DNA of 57,228 nucleotides from positions 1 through 57,228 of the forward strand of contig CALWRM010000015.1 of assembly GCA_944383925.1 (NCBI GenBank). Direction: 5' to 3'. Position 1 is the first letter of the stretch; each line of letters opens with the position of its first letter. Both the position numbers and the translations under genes were made by a program. The stretch is from an uncultured Clostridia bacterium (GTDB lineage: Bacteria; Bacillota; Clostridia; Christensenellales; UBA1750). The notes under the pieces were generated by a model. The model was given only the letters and a program-made list of their open reading frames with translations, was not told the DNA's origin and did no database searches. Of the stretch, positions 15,905 through 23,818 are shown one piece after another.

Positions 15905-16747
15905 ATGAAACGGGTGAAGGACTTTGCCCTGCTCACCTTTGGCACCCTGTTGGTGACCGTGGGCGTGTACGTGTTCAAGTTCCCCAACAACTTTTCCACG
16001 GGCGGGGTCAGCGGCCTTTCCATCATCCTGGGCCGCCTGCTGCCCTTCGTCACGCCGGGCACGCTGGTGATGGTGTTCAACTGCGCGCTCCTGGTGGTGG
16101 GCTTCGCCTTCCTGGGCGTTTCCTTCGGGCTGCGCACGGTGTATTGCAGCCTGCTCACCTCCCTGGTCACCGTGCTGCTGGAGCGCGTGATGCCCATGGA
16201 CGGGCCCTTGACCAACCAGCCCCTGCTGGAGCTGGCCTTCGCCATCCTGCTGCCGGCGGTGGGCTCGGCCATCCTGTTCAACATGCAGGCCAGCACGGGC
16301 GGGACGGACATCGTGGCCATGATCCTGCGCAAATACAGCTCCCTGGACATCGGAAAGGCGCTGTTCGTGGCGGACTCCCTGATCGTGCTTTGGGCCTGCC
16401 TGGTGTTCGGCATCGAGACGGGCCTGTACTCCATCCTGGGCCTGACCCTGAAGGCGGCTGTGGTGGACAACGTGATTGAGAGCATCAATCTGCGCAAGTA
16501 CTGCACCATCATCACCGAGCAGCACGAAAGGGTGGAGGACTTCATCACCAAGCAGCTCAACCGCAGCGCCACCGTTTGGCAGGGCTATGGCGCCTACAGC
16601 CATGACGAGCGCCATGTGGTGCTCACCGCCGTCAGCCGCATCCAGGCCCAGGCCCTGCGCACCTTCGTGCGCTCCATCGATCCCAAGGCCTTCATCGTCA
16701 TCACCAACTCCAGCGAGATCATCGGCAAGGGCTTTCGGGGCAATTGA
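15905..16747 (+). CDS. YitT family membrane protein (DUF161/DUF2179)
   Basis: A 280-residue protein with five to six membrane spans in residues 1-185 and a soluble DUF2179 domain in the last 90 residues (TIITEQHERVEDFI through SSEIIGKGF). The motifs NFSTGGVSGLSII and STGGTDIVAMILRKY are characteristic. The family's role is not firmly established; some members have been linked to export or stress. ATG 15905 follows GGGAGGAGAGGG; an upstream in-frame ATG at 15870 lacks a ribosome site. It stands between a long hairpin and convergent minus-strand genes. Confidence 0.9.
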   Translation: MKRVKDFALLTFGTLLVTVGVYVFKFPNNFSTGGVSGLSIILGRLLPFVTPGTLVMVFNCALLVVGFAFLGVSFGLRTVYCSLLTSLVTVLLERVMPMDGPLTNQPLLELAFAILLPAVGSAILFNMQASTGGTDIVAMILRKYSSLDIGKALFVADSLIVLWACLVFGIETGLYSILGLTLKAAVVDNVIESINLRKYCTIITEQHERVEDFITKQLNRSATVWQGYGAYSHDERHVVLTAVSRIQAQALRTFVRSIDPKAFIVITNSSEIIGKGFRGN

Positions 16748-16775
16748 GGCGCGGCTCCAGCGCAGGACGCGCCCC

Positions 16776-17129
16776 TCACCGGCCCAGCAGGGCGCTCCAT
16801 TGCTCCGGCTGAAAACCGACGGCCACGAAGTCTTCCCCGATGAGCAGGGGCCGCTTCACCAGCATGCCGTCGGTGCTCAGCAGGCGCAGCTGCTCCTCTT
16901 CCCCCATCTGGGGCAGCTTTTCCTTCAGGCCCAGGGCGCGGTACTGCAATCCGCTGGTGTTGAAGAACTTCCTGACGGGAAGCCCGCTGCGCTCCACCCA
17001 GGCGCGCAGCTCCTCATAGCTGGGGTTTTGCGCCTGGATGTTCCGGTACGCCGCCTCGACGCCCCGCTCCGCCAGCCAGTTTACCGCCTTGCGGCAGGTG
17101 CTGCACTTGGGATAACACAAGATCCACAT
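16776..17129 (-). CDS. ArsC/Spx family protein
   Basis: A 117-residue thioredoxin-fold protein. CxxC at Cys9-Cys12 (PKCSTCRKA) matches the Spx/YffB/ArsC superfamily, and VKRPLLIG supplies the conserved arginine of arsenate reductases. NTSG after the FF pair is also typical of this group. It may be a reductase or a redox protein rather than a genuine arsenate reductase, since no other ars genes are nearby. It follows the Smr gene by 12 bases on the minus strand and is probably cotranscribed. Confidence 0.85.
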   Translation of the reverse strand: MWILCYPKCSTCRKAVNWLAERGVEAAYRNIQAQNPSYEELRAWVERSGLPVRKFFNTSGLQYRALGLKEKLPQMGEEEQLRLLSTDGMLVKRPLLIGEDFVAVGFQPEQWSALLGR

Positions 17130-17141
17130 GGAACGTCCTCC

Positions 17142-17387
17142 TCAATACTCCCGCAGGACCAGCTCCGTGGTCCCGGGGTTTAATCCAATTTCCAGCCGCT
17201 TCACCTTGGGGTGCCGGCCGTAGGTTTCCCGAATCATGTCCCGCAGGGCGCTGCCGCCGTGGTAGCCGTGGATCAGCTCCAGGCGGTACACCCCCGGGCC
17301 GGCCCTGCGCAGGGCCGCGTCGATGGCCGCCTTGGCCTGAACGCGGTTCATGCCGTGCAGGTCGAGGGTCACGGTTCCCCCGGTCAT
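17142..17387 (-). CDS. Stand-alone Smr domain protein
   Basis: An 81-residue protein consisting of little more than an Smr domain, the nuclease/nucleic-acid-binding module found at the C-terminus of MutS2. The two family motifs are present: LDLHGMNRVQAKAAI (residues 8-22) and ELIHGYHGGSALRDMI (37-52), the latter matching the HGxGxGxLR loop with Tyr in place of the first glycine-adjacent residue. The likely role is nucleic-acid binding or cleavage. It is the first gene of a two-gene minus-strand unit with the ArsC-like gene. Confidence 0.85.
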   Translation of the reverse strand: MTGGTVTLDLHGMNRVQAKAAIDAALRRAGPGVYRLELIHGYHGGSALRDMIRETYGRHPKVKRLEIGLNPGTTELVLREY

Positions 17388-17505
17388 GGCCTTCCTCCCC
17401 TTTTTTCCGCTTTCTTATCAGGATACCACACTCGCCCCCGCTTTGCCAGCGCCGGACGATCCGCGAAAAGAATCCCCGCCCGCGGGCGGGATAGGAGGTG
17501 CAAGC

Positions 17506-17991
17506 ATGCCGCAAGAGGCCCGCAACTGCACGCTTTGTTACATCGAAAACGACCGGGGAGAGTACCTGATGCTCCACCGGGTGAAGAAGAAAAACGACGT
17601 GAACCAGGACAAGTGGATCGGGGTTGGCGGAAAGTTCGAGCCCGGGGAAAGCCCCGAGGAATGCCTGCTTCGGGAGGTGCGCGAGGAGACGGGCTTTTGT
17701 CTGGAGCGCTTTCGCCTCCGGGGACTCGTCACCTTCCTGGCGGAACCCTGGCCGACGGAATATATGTTTCTCTACACCGCCGACGCCTATTTTGGACAGC
17801 TCAAGGACTGCGACGAGGGCGAGCTTCGCTGGGTGCCCAAGGACCAGGTGTTCGACCTGCCCATCTGGGAGGGCGACAGGCTGTTCCTGCGCCTGCTTCG
17901 GCAGGAGCGGCCCTTTTTCTCCCTGAAGCTGGTCTATCGCGGGGAGAGCTTGGCGCAAGCGATTCTGGACGGAAAGGACATGGAACTATGA
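17506..17991 (+). CDS. Nudix hydrolase (MutT/8-oxo-dGTPase-like)
   Basis: A 161-residue Nudix protein. The box is complete: Gly42, Glu48, Arg56-Glu57 and Glu60-Glu61-x-Gly63, in GESPEECLLREVREETGF. It aligns best with the 8-oxo-dGTP diphosphatase type that has LMLHRVKKKNDVNQDKWIG just ahead of the box. Such enzymes hydrolyse oxidised nucleotides or other nucleoside diphosphates linked to X. TAGGAGGTG at 17492-17500 sets the ATG at 17506. It overlaps the next gene as ATGA. Confidence 0.9.
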   Translation: MPQEARNCTLCYIENDRGEYLMLHRVKKKNDVNQDKWIGVGGKFEPGESPEECLLREVREETGFCLERFRLRGLVTFLAEPWPTEYMFLYTADAYFGQLKDCDEGELRWVPKDQVFDLPIWEGDRLFLRLLRQERPFFSLKLVYRGESLAQAILDGKDMEL

Positions 17992-18437
17992 AGGAGAAGC
18001 TTTTGATCAGCGCCTGTCTGTTGGGCCGCTGCTGCAAGTACAACGGGGGCCACAACCTCCATCCCCTGGCGGAACGGCTCGGGGAAAAATACGAGCTGGT
18101 GGCGGTCTGCCCGGAAAGCTTCGGCGGCCTGCCCATCCCCCGGGAGCCCTCGGAGCGGGTGGGGGACCGGGTCTTGTCCAAATCCGGCCTGGACGTCACC
18201 GTCGCCTTTCGGCGGGGCGCGGAGAGAGCCGTGGAGCTTGCCAAAAAGACCAAGGCCAAGAAGGCGGTGCTGAAGGAGAGGAGCCCCTCCTGCGGCTTTG
18301 GCAAGATCTACGACGGCAGCTTCACCGGCACGGTGATCCCGGGAAACGGGGTGGCGGCCCAGGCCCTGGCCGCGGAAGGGGTGGCCATCTGGGGCGAAAG
18401 CAGGATCGAGGAGCTGCTGGGGGAGGACGGCCCGTAA
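17988..18437 (+). CDS. DUF523 protein (TudS-like, putative Fe-S desulfidase)
   Basis: A 149-residue DUF523 protein. Three conserved cysteines sit in the family positions: Cys10 (ISACLLG), Cys41 (AVCPE) and Cys102 (SPSCGFG). In the characterised thiouracil desulfidase TudS the equivalent cysteines hold a [4Fe-4S] cluster, so removal of sulfur from a thiolated nucleobase or similar compound is plausible. It is translationally coupled to a Nudix hydrolase, which would fit damaged or modified nucleotide clean-up, an inference from context only. A terminator follows at 18453. Confidence 0.85.
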   Translation: MKEKLLISACLLGRCCKYNGGHNLHPLAERLGEKYELVAVCPESFGGLPIPREPSERVGDRVLSKSGLDVTVAFRRGAERAVELAKKTKAKKAVLKERSPSCGFGKIYDGSFTGTVIPGNGVAAQALAAEGVAIWGESRIEELLGEDGP

Positions 18438-18452
18438 AGGCCGAACGGAAAG

Positions 18453-18481
18453 AGAGGGACCGCGCTTTGCGCGGTCCCTCT
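18453..18481. terminator. Bidirectional terminator between DUF523 and MATE genes
   Basis: A 13-bp perfect stem AGAGGGACCGCGC with loop TTT and the complementary arm; it serves convergent genes. Confidence 0.7.
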
Positions 18482-18498
18482 GCGCTGTTGAAAGGGGC

Positions 18499-19863
18499 TT
18501 AGGCGGGTTGCCATGCGCCGCGCAGCAGGCGGCGCATGCGGGCGTAGTAGGTAAACATGAGGATGAGCTCTGCGCCGAGCCAGGCGGTGACCTCGGCAAA
18601 GTAGATCCCCTGCTGGCCGATCCACTGCGGCAGCAGCAGGGCGATGGAGATACGCATCACCAGCTCCAAGATGCCCGACCACATGGGGATGACCGTGTCG
18701 CCCATGCCCTGCAGGGCGCAGCGGTAGAGATGGAGCAGGTAGAGGATGGGCAGGGGATAGGACATGAAGCTCAGATAGGTGTAGGCCACGTCCAGCACCT
18801 GGACCGTCTCCTCGGGCGTGCCGGAGATGAAGGCGGAGAGGATGGACCGGCCGAAGAGCAGCATGCAGGCGCCGATGACGGCCGCGGTGGCCACGGCCAT
18901 GACCAGGGCCGCGCGCATGCCGCTGCGGATGCGCGCATACTGTCGGGCGCCCAGGTTTTGCCCGGTAAAGGTGGCCATGGAGAAGCCGAAGGCGGTGGCG
19001 GCCAGCTCCAGCAGGCCGTAGAGCTTGTTGGTGGCCGTGAACCCGGCCACGAAGATGAAGCCAAAGCCGTTGATCACGAATTGCACCACCAGGCCGCCCA
19101 CGGCGATGATGGCGTTTTGAAAGGCCGTGGGGAAGCCCAGGCGCAGCAGCTGGCCGCAGAGGGGCAGATCCCGCTTCCAGTCCTCCCGGCGAAACTGCAG
19201 GATGGAGAGCCTGCGCAGGGACAACAGGCAGTAGACCCCGGAAAAACCTTGGGCCAGCACCGTGGCGATGGCCGCCCCCGCCACGCCCCAGCCAAAGACG
19301 CAAACGAAGAGCAGATCCAGCCCCACGTTCACCAGGGCGGCGATCACCATGGCGTACAAGGGGGTGCGGCTGTCGCCCAGGGCGCGCAGCGTCGTGGAAA
19401 AGGCGTTGTAGGCCGTGATGACGGGAATGCCGCAAAAGCAGATGCAAAGGTAGGTCAGGGCGTCGGCCAGTATGTTGGCGGGCGTGTTGAGCAGCAGCAA
19501 CAGGGGCCTTGCCAGCGACAGGGAGAGAGCCAGCAGGATCCCCGCCGCCAGGGCCGACAACAGGCCGCTCATGGCGATGGTCTTGCGCAGGCCCTCCAGG
19601 TCCGAGGCGCCAAAGCGCTGGGACATCAGGATGCCAAACCCTTGGGTCAAACCAGTGATGATGCCAAGGACCATCCAATTGAGCCAATCGGCCGCTCCCA
19701 GGGCCGCCAAGGCCTCCACGCCCACGAAGCGGCCCACCACCATGGCGTCCACCAGGGTGTAGAGCTGCTGAAACACGTTGCCCAGCATCAGGGGCAGGGC
19801 AAAGCCCAGGATGAGGCCGGCGGGCCTCCCCTTGGTCATGTCCTTAATTCTTTCCGCGGCCAT
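18499..19863 (-). CDS. MATE family efflux transporter
   Basis: A 454-residue multidrug and toxin extrusion protein with twelve hydrophobic spans in two related halves. PLMLGNVFQQLYTLVDAMVVGRFVG in the first span pair (residues about 24-48) and the MSQRFGA and GQNLGA motifs are diagnostic of the bacterial MATE (DinF/NorM-type) family, which exports drugs or metabolites using an ion gradient. ATG 19863 is six bases from AAAGGAAGG; an ATG two codons earlier abuts the ribosome site and is unlikely. Monocistronic, with its own promoter at 19931-19960. Confidence 0.92.
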   Translation of the reverse strand: MAAERIKDMTKGRPAGLILGFALPLMLGNVFQQLYTLVDAMVVGRFVGVEALAALGAADWLNWMVLGIITGLTQGFGILMSQRFGASDLEGLRKTIAMSGLLSALAAGILLALSLSLARPLLLLLNTPANILADALTYLCICFCGIPVITAYNAFSTTLRALGDSRTPLYAMVIAALVNVGLDLLFVCVFGWGVAGAAIATVLAQGFSGVYCLLSLRRLSILQFRREDWKRDLPLCGQLLRLGFPTAFQNAIIAVGGLVVQFVINGFGFIFVAGFTATNKLYGLLELAATAFGFSMATFTGQNLGARQYARIRSGMRAALVMAVATAAVIGACMLLFGRSILSAFISGTPEETVQVLDVAYTYLSFMSYPLPILYLLHLYRCALQGMGDTVIPMWSGILELVMRISIALLLPQWIGQQGIYFAEVTAWLGAELILMFTYYARMRRLLRGAWQPA

Positions 19864-19930
19864 GTGCATCCTTCCTTTCCCAAGGGCGCGCAGGCGCCCG
19901 GCCGGCAAAACGAAACGATCGACGTGGTTC

Positions 19931-19960
19931 ACTGTAGCATAGCGCCAAAGAGGACGTCAA
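19931..19960 (-). promoter_or_regulatory. Promoter of the MATE gene
   Basis: On the minus strand TTGACG (19960-19955), an 18-base spacer and TACAGT (19936-19931) with an upstream TGC. Confidence 0.6.
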
Positions 19961-19994
19961 GTTAAGGCGGCTTAACCTGGCGGGCTGCAAACAA

Positions 19995-20038
19995 AGGGGG
20001 CGCTGCGGCCCGTCCCAACGACGGTTCGCGGCGCCCCT
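19995..20038 (-). terminator. Terminator after the ppk-pfk operon
   Basis: On the minus strand AGGGGCGC closes with GCGCCCCCT around an inner CCGTC/GACGG hairpin, followed by TTGTTT. Confidence 0.65.
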
Positions 20039-20061
20039 GTTTTGCCGGAGGCGGCCCGTCT

Positions 20062-21138
20062 TCAATCGCAGAAGGCGATGCCCAGCGAGCGGGCCACGTC
20101 CACCAGCTGGTGGTTGGTGGGCACGTAGCGGCTCTTGCCGGCCACGTCCTGCAGCTTATTGGCGCAGATGCCGCCGTTGACGCTGGCCACGGTCACGCCA
20201 TAGGTCTCCTTGTCGATGAGCTTGGCGGCGTAGGCGCCGAATTGGGTGGACAGCACCCGGTCGTAGGCGGAAGGCGAACCGCCGCGCAGGTAGTGGCCGG
20301 GCACCATGGTGCGGGTTTCCACGCCGGTGTTTTCCTGGATGTACTTGGCCACCAGGGGCGTGACGTTGATGGGGCCGCCGCGCAGGGCCACGCGCTCCTT
20401 GCGCTTGAGCTTGGCCTCCTCCTTGGTCATGGCGCCCTCGGCCACGGCGATGATGGAGAACACATGGCCGCGCTGCACGCGGCGCATCACCGCCTGGGCC
20501 ACCTTTTCGTAGGTGAAGGGGAGCTCCGGCAGCAGGATCACGTCCGCGCCGCCGGCCACGCCCGCATACAGGGTGAGCCAACCGGCCTTGTTGCCCATGA
20601 TCTCCACCACCATGGCGCGGGAATGGCTGGCCGCGGTGGTGTGCAGGCGGTCGATGACCTCGGTGCCGATGTCCACGGCGGTGTGGAAGCCGAAGGTGAC
20701 GTCGGTGCCGTACAGGTCGTTGTCGATGGTCTTGGGCAGGCCGATCACGTTCAGCCCGTTGTCCGAAAGCAGGGCGGCGGTCTTGTGGGTGCCGTTGCCG
20801 CCCAGGGTGAGCAGGCAATCCAGCTTCATCTTCTTGTAGTTTTCCTTCATGTTGGCGATCTTGTCCACGTTGTCGTCGCCGACCACCTGGATCTGCTTAT
20901 AGGGCTGGCGCGAGGTGCCCAGAATGGTGCCGCCCCGGGTCAGGATGCCGGAAAAATCCGAGCGGTCCATCTTGCGGTACTCGCCCTCGATTAGGCCCGT
21001 GTAGCCATCGGCGATGCCCAGGATCTCCACGTCATCGCCCATGCGCTCATACAGGGCCTTGGCCACGCCGCGGATGGCGGCGTTTAGGCCGGGGCAGTCC
21101 CCGCCGCTGGTCAGGATGCCGATGCGTCTTTTTGCCAT
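20062..21138 (-). CDS. pfkA: 6-phosphofructokinase, atypical nucleotide-site residues
   Basis: Phosphorylates fructose 6-phosphate in glycolysis; 358 residues. GGDCPGLNAAIRG is at 12-24 and catalytic PKTIDND at 135-141 (Asp139). Residues equivalent to E. coli 103, 104 and 124 are Asn115, Gly116 and Lys136 (GGNGT and LPKTID). Gly104 normally goes with ATP use and Lys124 with pyrophosphate enzymes; the mixed pattern occurs in the group sometimes called long or group III PFKs, so the donor should be treated as ATP by default but not proven. It follows ppk1 by five bases with a ribosome site inside the end of ppk1; a GTG at 21147 is an alternative start. Confidence 0.92.
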   Translation of the reverse strand: MAKRRIGILTSGGDCPGLNAAIRGVAKALYERMGDDVEILGIADGYTGLIEGEYRKMDRSDFSGILTRGGTILGTSRQPYKQIQVVGDDNVDKIANMKENYKKMKLDCLLTLGGNGTHKTAALLSDNGLNVIGLPKTIDNDLYGTDVTFGFHTAVDIGTEVIDRLHTTAASHSRAMVVEIMGNKAGWLTLYAGVAGGADVILLPELPFTYEKVAQAVMRRVQRGHVFSIIAVAEGAMTKEEAKLKRKERVALRGGPINVTPLVAKYIQENTGVETRTMVPGHYLRGGSPSAYDRVLSTQFGAYAAKLIDKETYGVTVASVNGGICANKLQDVAGKSRYVPTNHQLVDVARSLGIAFCD

Positions 21139-21143
21139 GCTGC

Positions 21144-23246
21144 TCACTTCTTTCTCTTCTTATTGTTATCCTTTGCGGAAGGTTTGCGCGTGTCCTTGGC
21201 GCTCATGGCCTCGTCCTTGGCGACCTGGAACAGGCTCATCTGCAGGTTGACGGGCTTGGCGCGCGTGGCCTTGCCCGGCATCCTGTAGTTGCCGCTGGAC
21301 TTGAGCACCCAGGCCTTCTGGTTGTCGCTGAGGGCCAGGCGCAGGATCTTTGCCAGCTTGCGCTTGGCCTTGTAATCGTAGACGGGGACGGCCACCTCCA
21401 CCCGCTGCATGGTGTTGCGGGTCATGAAGTCCGCGGAGGAGATGAAGAACTTGCGGTTGGCGCCCACGCCGAAGGCGTAGATGCGCGAGTGCTCCAACAG
21501 GCGGCCCACGATGGAGCGCACCTCGATGTTCTCCGTCCGTCCACGAAGGCCGGGGGTGAGGCAGCAGATGCCGCGGACGATCATCTGCACGCGCACACCC
21601 GCCTGGGAAGCCTGCACCAGCTTTTCCACCAGGTCCTTGTCCGTTAGGGAGTTCATTTTCAGCACGATGCCACAGGGCTCCCCGGCCCTTGCTTTTTCAA
21701 TCTCCTGGTCGATCAGCTCCATCAGGCGGTTTTTCAGGCAGAGGGGCGCCACGAGCAGGTGCTGGCTATGCTCCACGAAGTTGCCGGCCACCAGGCAGCG
21801 GAAGACCTCCTGCACGTCGGAGAGGATGCCCTCGTGGGCGGTGAAGAGGGCCAGATCCGTGTATAGCTTGGCCGTGACCTCGTTGAAGTTGCCCGTGCCC
21901 ACCTGGGCGACGCCGCCGCCCTGTGCCAGGCCGATGAAGAGCAGCTTGCAGTGCACCTTGTAGCCGGGCAGGCCGTAGACCACATGGCAGCCGGCCTCCT
22001 CCAGCCGCTTGGACCAGTCGATGTTGTTTTCCTCGTCGAAGCGGGCGCGCAGCTCCACCACGCAGGTGACGGACTTGCCCCGCTTGGCCGCGTCGATGAG
22101 CGATTGCACGATCTTGGAGTTGGAGGCCACCCGGTATAGGCTGATCTGGATGCGGTCCACCCGCTCGTCCGCGGCGGCCTGCTCCAACAGGTCCAGCAGC
22201 ATGGCGATGTCGTCGAAGGGGTAGGAAAGCAGCACGTCCTTTTCCAGGATTTGGTCCAGCAGGGGCCGGGTCCGGTCCACGCAGCTGGGGTAGAGGGAGG
22301 GCATCGGCTCGTAGTACAGTTCGGGATGCTCCTCCTTGGGAAAGCGCTTTTCCAGCAGGGACAAAAAGCCCATCTGCAGGGGCGCCGTCTGGCAGAAGAG
22401 CTGCTTTTTGCTCAGGTACAGCATTTGCTTGAGGTGGGAGAGGATCTTGTCGCAGTTTTCCCCCCGGTATTTCAGCTCCACGGGCGCCAGCTTGCCGCGC
22501 AGCTCCACCAGCTTGCTCATCGCGCCGCGAAAATCCACGTCGAAGTCGTACAGCCCCTCGTTTTCGTCGATGTCGGCGTTGCGGATGATGGTGAAAATGA
22601 GCGTCTCCACGATCTCGTAGCGATGGAATACCTTGTAGGCAAAGAGCTGGATCAGGTCCTCCAGCAGGATGAAGCGGCAGCGCCGTCCGGGCAGGAAGAT
22701 GGCGCGGGGCAGGGCCTTGGGCACGGAGATGAGGCCGAACTTCACGCCCCCGCTCTTGCGCTGCAAGGTGACGCCCACCACCTGGACGCCGTTTTCCAAA
22801 AAGGGGAAGGGGTGCTTCTTGTCGATGACGAAGGGCGCGATGAAGGGCGCGATCTCCCGCTCGAAGATCTGCTTGAGGGCGGCGCGGTCCTCCTCGGAAA
22901 GCCCCTGCTCCGTCAGGCGCACGAAGCGGCCGACGGCGTCCTCCATGCACTCGGCAAAGAGCAGGTCCAGCCGGGGCAGCAGCTGACGGGTGGCCTTGAA
23001 CACGTCGGTCAGCTGGCGCGAGGTCTCCTTGCCGGCGTCCTCGTCCTCGTCCTCCTCCATCAGGGCCTTGTCCTGCAGCGCGCCCACGCGCACCCGGTAA
23101 AACTCGTCGAAGTTGCTCTCGAAGATGGAGATGAAGCGCAGCCGCTCCATCAGCGGGTTGCGCCCGCGCTGGGCCTCTTCCAGCACGCGCTGGTTGAACT
23201 GCACCCAGCTCAGCTCCCTGTCGATCCAAAGCTTCTTTTCTTTCAT
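21144..23246 (-). CDS. ppk1: Polyphosphate kinase 1
   Basis: Makes inorganic polyphosphate from ATP. At 700 residues it is full length: N-terminal domain (WIDRELSWVQFNQRVLEE), head domain, and two phospholipase-D-like catalytic domains. The autophosphorylated histidine is His432 in YKVHCK, and the second active-site histidine is His586 in LLEHSRIYAFG. TGNFNE and RNTMQRVE are also conserved. The last 50 residues are Lys-rich and probably disordered. It is the first gene of a two-gene unit with phosphofructokinase. An extended -10 (TGGTATACT) lies upstream. Confidence 0.95.
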   Translation of the reverse strand: MKEKKLWIDRELSWVQFNQRVLEEAQRGRNPLMERLRFISIFESNFDEFYRVRVGALQDKALMEEDEDEDAGKETSRQLTDVFKATRQLLPRLDLLFAECMEDAVGRFVRLTEQGLSEEDRAALKQIFEREIAPFIAPFVIDKKHPFPFLENGVQVVGVTLQRKSGGVKFGLISVPKALPRAIFLPGRRCRFILLEDLIQLFAYKVFHRYEIVETLIFTIIRNADIDENEGLYDFDVDFRGAMSKLVELRGKLAPVELKYRGENCDKILSHLKQMLYLSKKQLFCQTAPLQMGFLSLLEKRFPKEEHPELYYEPMPSLYPSCVDRTRPLLDQILEKDVLLSYPFDDIAMLLDLLEQAAADERVDRIQISLYRVASNSKIVQSLIDAAKRGKSVTCVVELRARFDEENNIDWSKRLEEAGCHVVYGLPGYKVHCKLLFIGLAQGGGVAQVGTGNFNEVTAKLYTDLALFTAHEGILSDVQEVFRCLVAGNFVEHSQHLLVAPLCLKNRLMELIDQEIEKARAGEPCGIVLKMNSLTDKDLVEKLVQASQAGVRVQMIVRGICCLTPGLRGRTENIEVRSIVGRLLEHSRIYAFGVGANRKFFISSADFMTRNTMQRVEVAVPVYDYKAKRKLAKILRLALSDNQKAWVLKSSGNYRMPGKATRAKPVNLQMSLFQVAKDEAMSAKDTRKPSAKDNNKKRKK

Positions 23247-23291
23247 GCAAATATCTCCCGCTCATGACTTTGGGGAATCCTAACAAACATT

Positions 23292-23300
23292 AGTATACCA
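23292..23300 (-). promoter_or_regulatory. Extended -10 promoter element for ppk1
   Basis: TGGTATACT on the minus strand, about 45 bases before the ppk1 start; no convincing -35 box, as is common with extended -10 promoters. Confidence 0.5.
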
Positions 23301-23416
23301 CAAGGAATATCAAAGGAAAAGCGCGGATGGGAAAAGTGCGCACTTTGTCAAGGAAAATTGGGCGAAGGACCCGGCGCCGCCCCCGCCAAGCCGCGCGGAA
23401 AAAACAAAAAATTTCC

Positions 23417-23445
23417 TTGACAAGCGCGGCGACGGCCTCTATAAT
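23417..23445 (+). promoter_or_regulatory. Promoter of the Trp T-box transcript
   Basis: Perfect TTGACA (23417-23422), a 17-base spacer and perfect TATAAT (23440-23445). Confidence 0.9.
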
Positions 23446-23451
23446 GATTTT

Positions 23452-23782
23452 CAACTCAAGAGCCAAACCCTTGATGAAGAGGAGTAGGCCGGGTTGGCTG
23501 TCCAAAGAGAGCCCCGCGCTTGGTGGAAGCGGGGCGGCAGACGCCGGTTCGAATGGACTTCGGAGGGCGGGCGCGAACGGGAGGCAAGCTCCCCATTAGC
23601 TCCCGACGGGAGACCGGACCCGTTATCCTCACGGCGCATATCAAAGCGTATGCGAAGAAAGAGCGGATCGCAACCCGCCTTCTGCATGGAAAGAGGGCGT
23701 GGACGATCAAGTTGGGTGGCACCGCAGGCGTTGTCAATGAAGCGCTTGTCCCTAGGAAAACGAGGGACAAGCGCTTTTTCTT
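23452..23782 (+). promoter_or_regulatory. T-box leader, tryptophan specifier
   Basis: A complete tRNA-sensing leader. Stem I begins after the promoter, and the specifier loop contains GAA-TGG-AC with the Trp codon TGG at 23554-23556. The T-box core GGGTGGCACCGCAGG is at 23714-23728; its TGGC bulge is complementary to a tRNA end with G at the discriminator position, as in bacterial tRNA-Trp. The terminator follows at 23741-23780: AGCGCTTGTCCCT pairs with its complement and is followed by five T. Uncharged tRNA-Trp should stabilise antitermination and raise trpB2-trpS expression. Confidence 0.95.
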
Positions 23783-23818
23783 ATCCAAATATGGAACGTA
23801 CCAAAGGAGGAAACGAAG

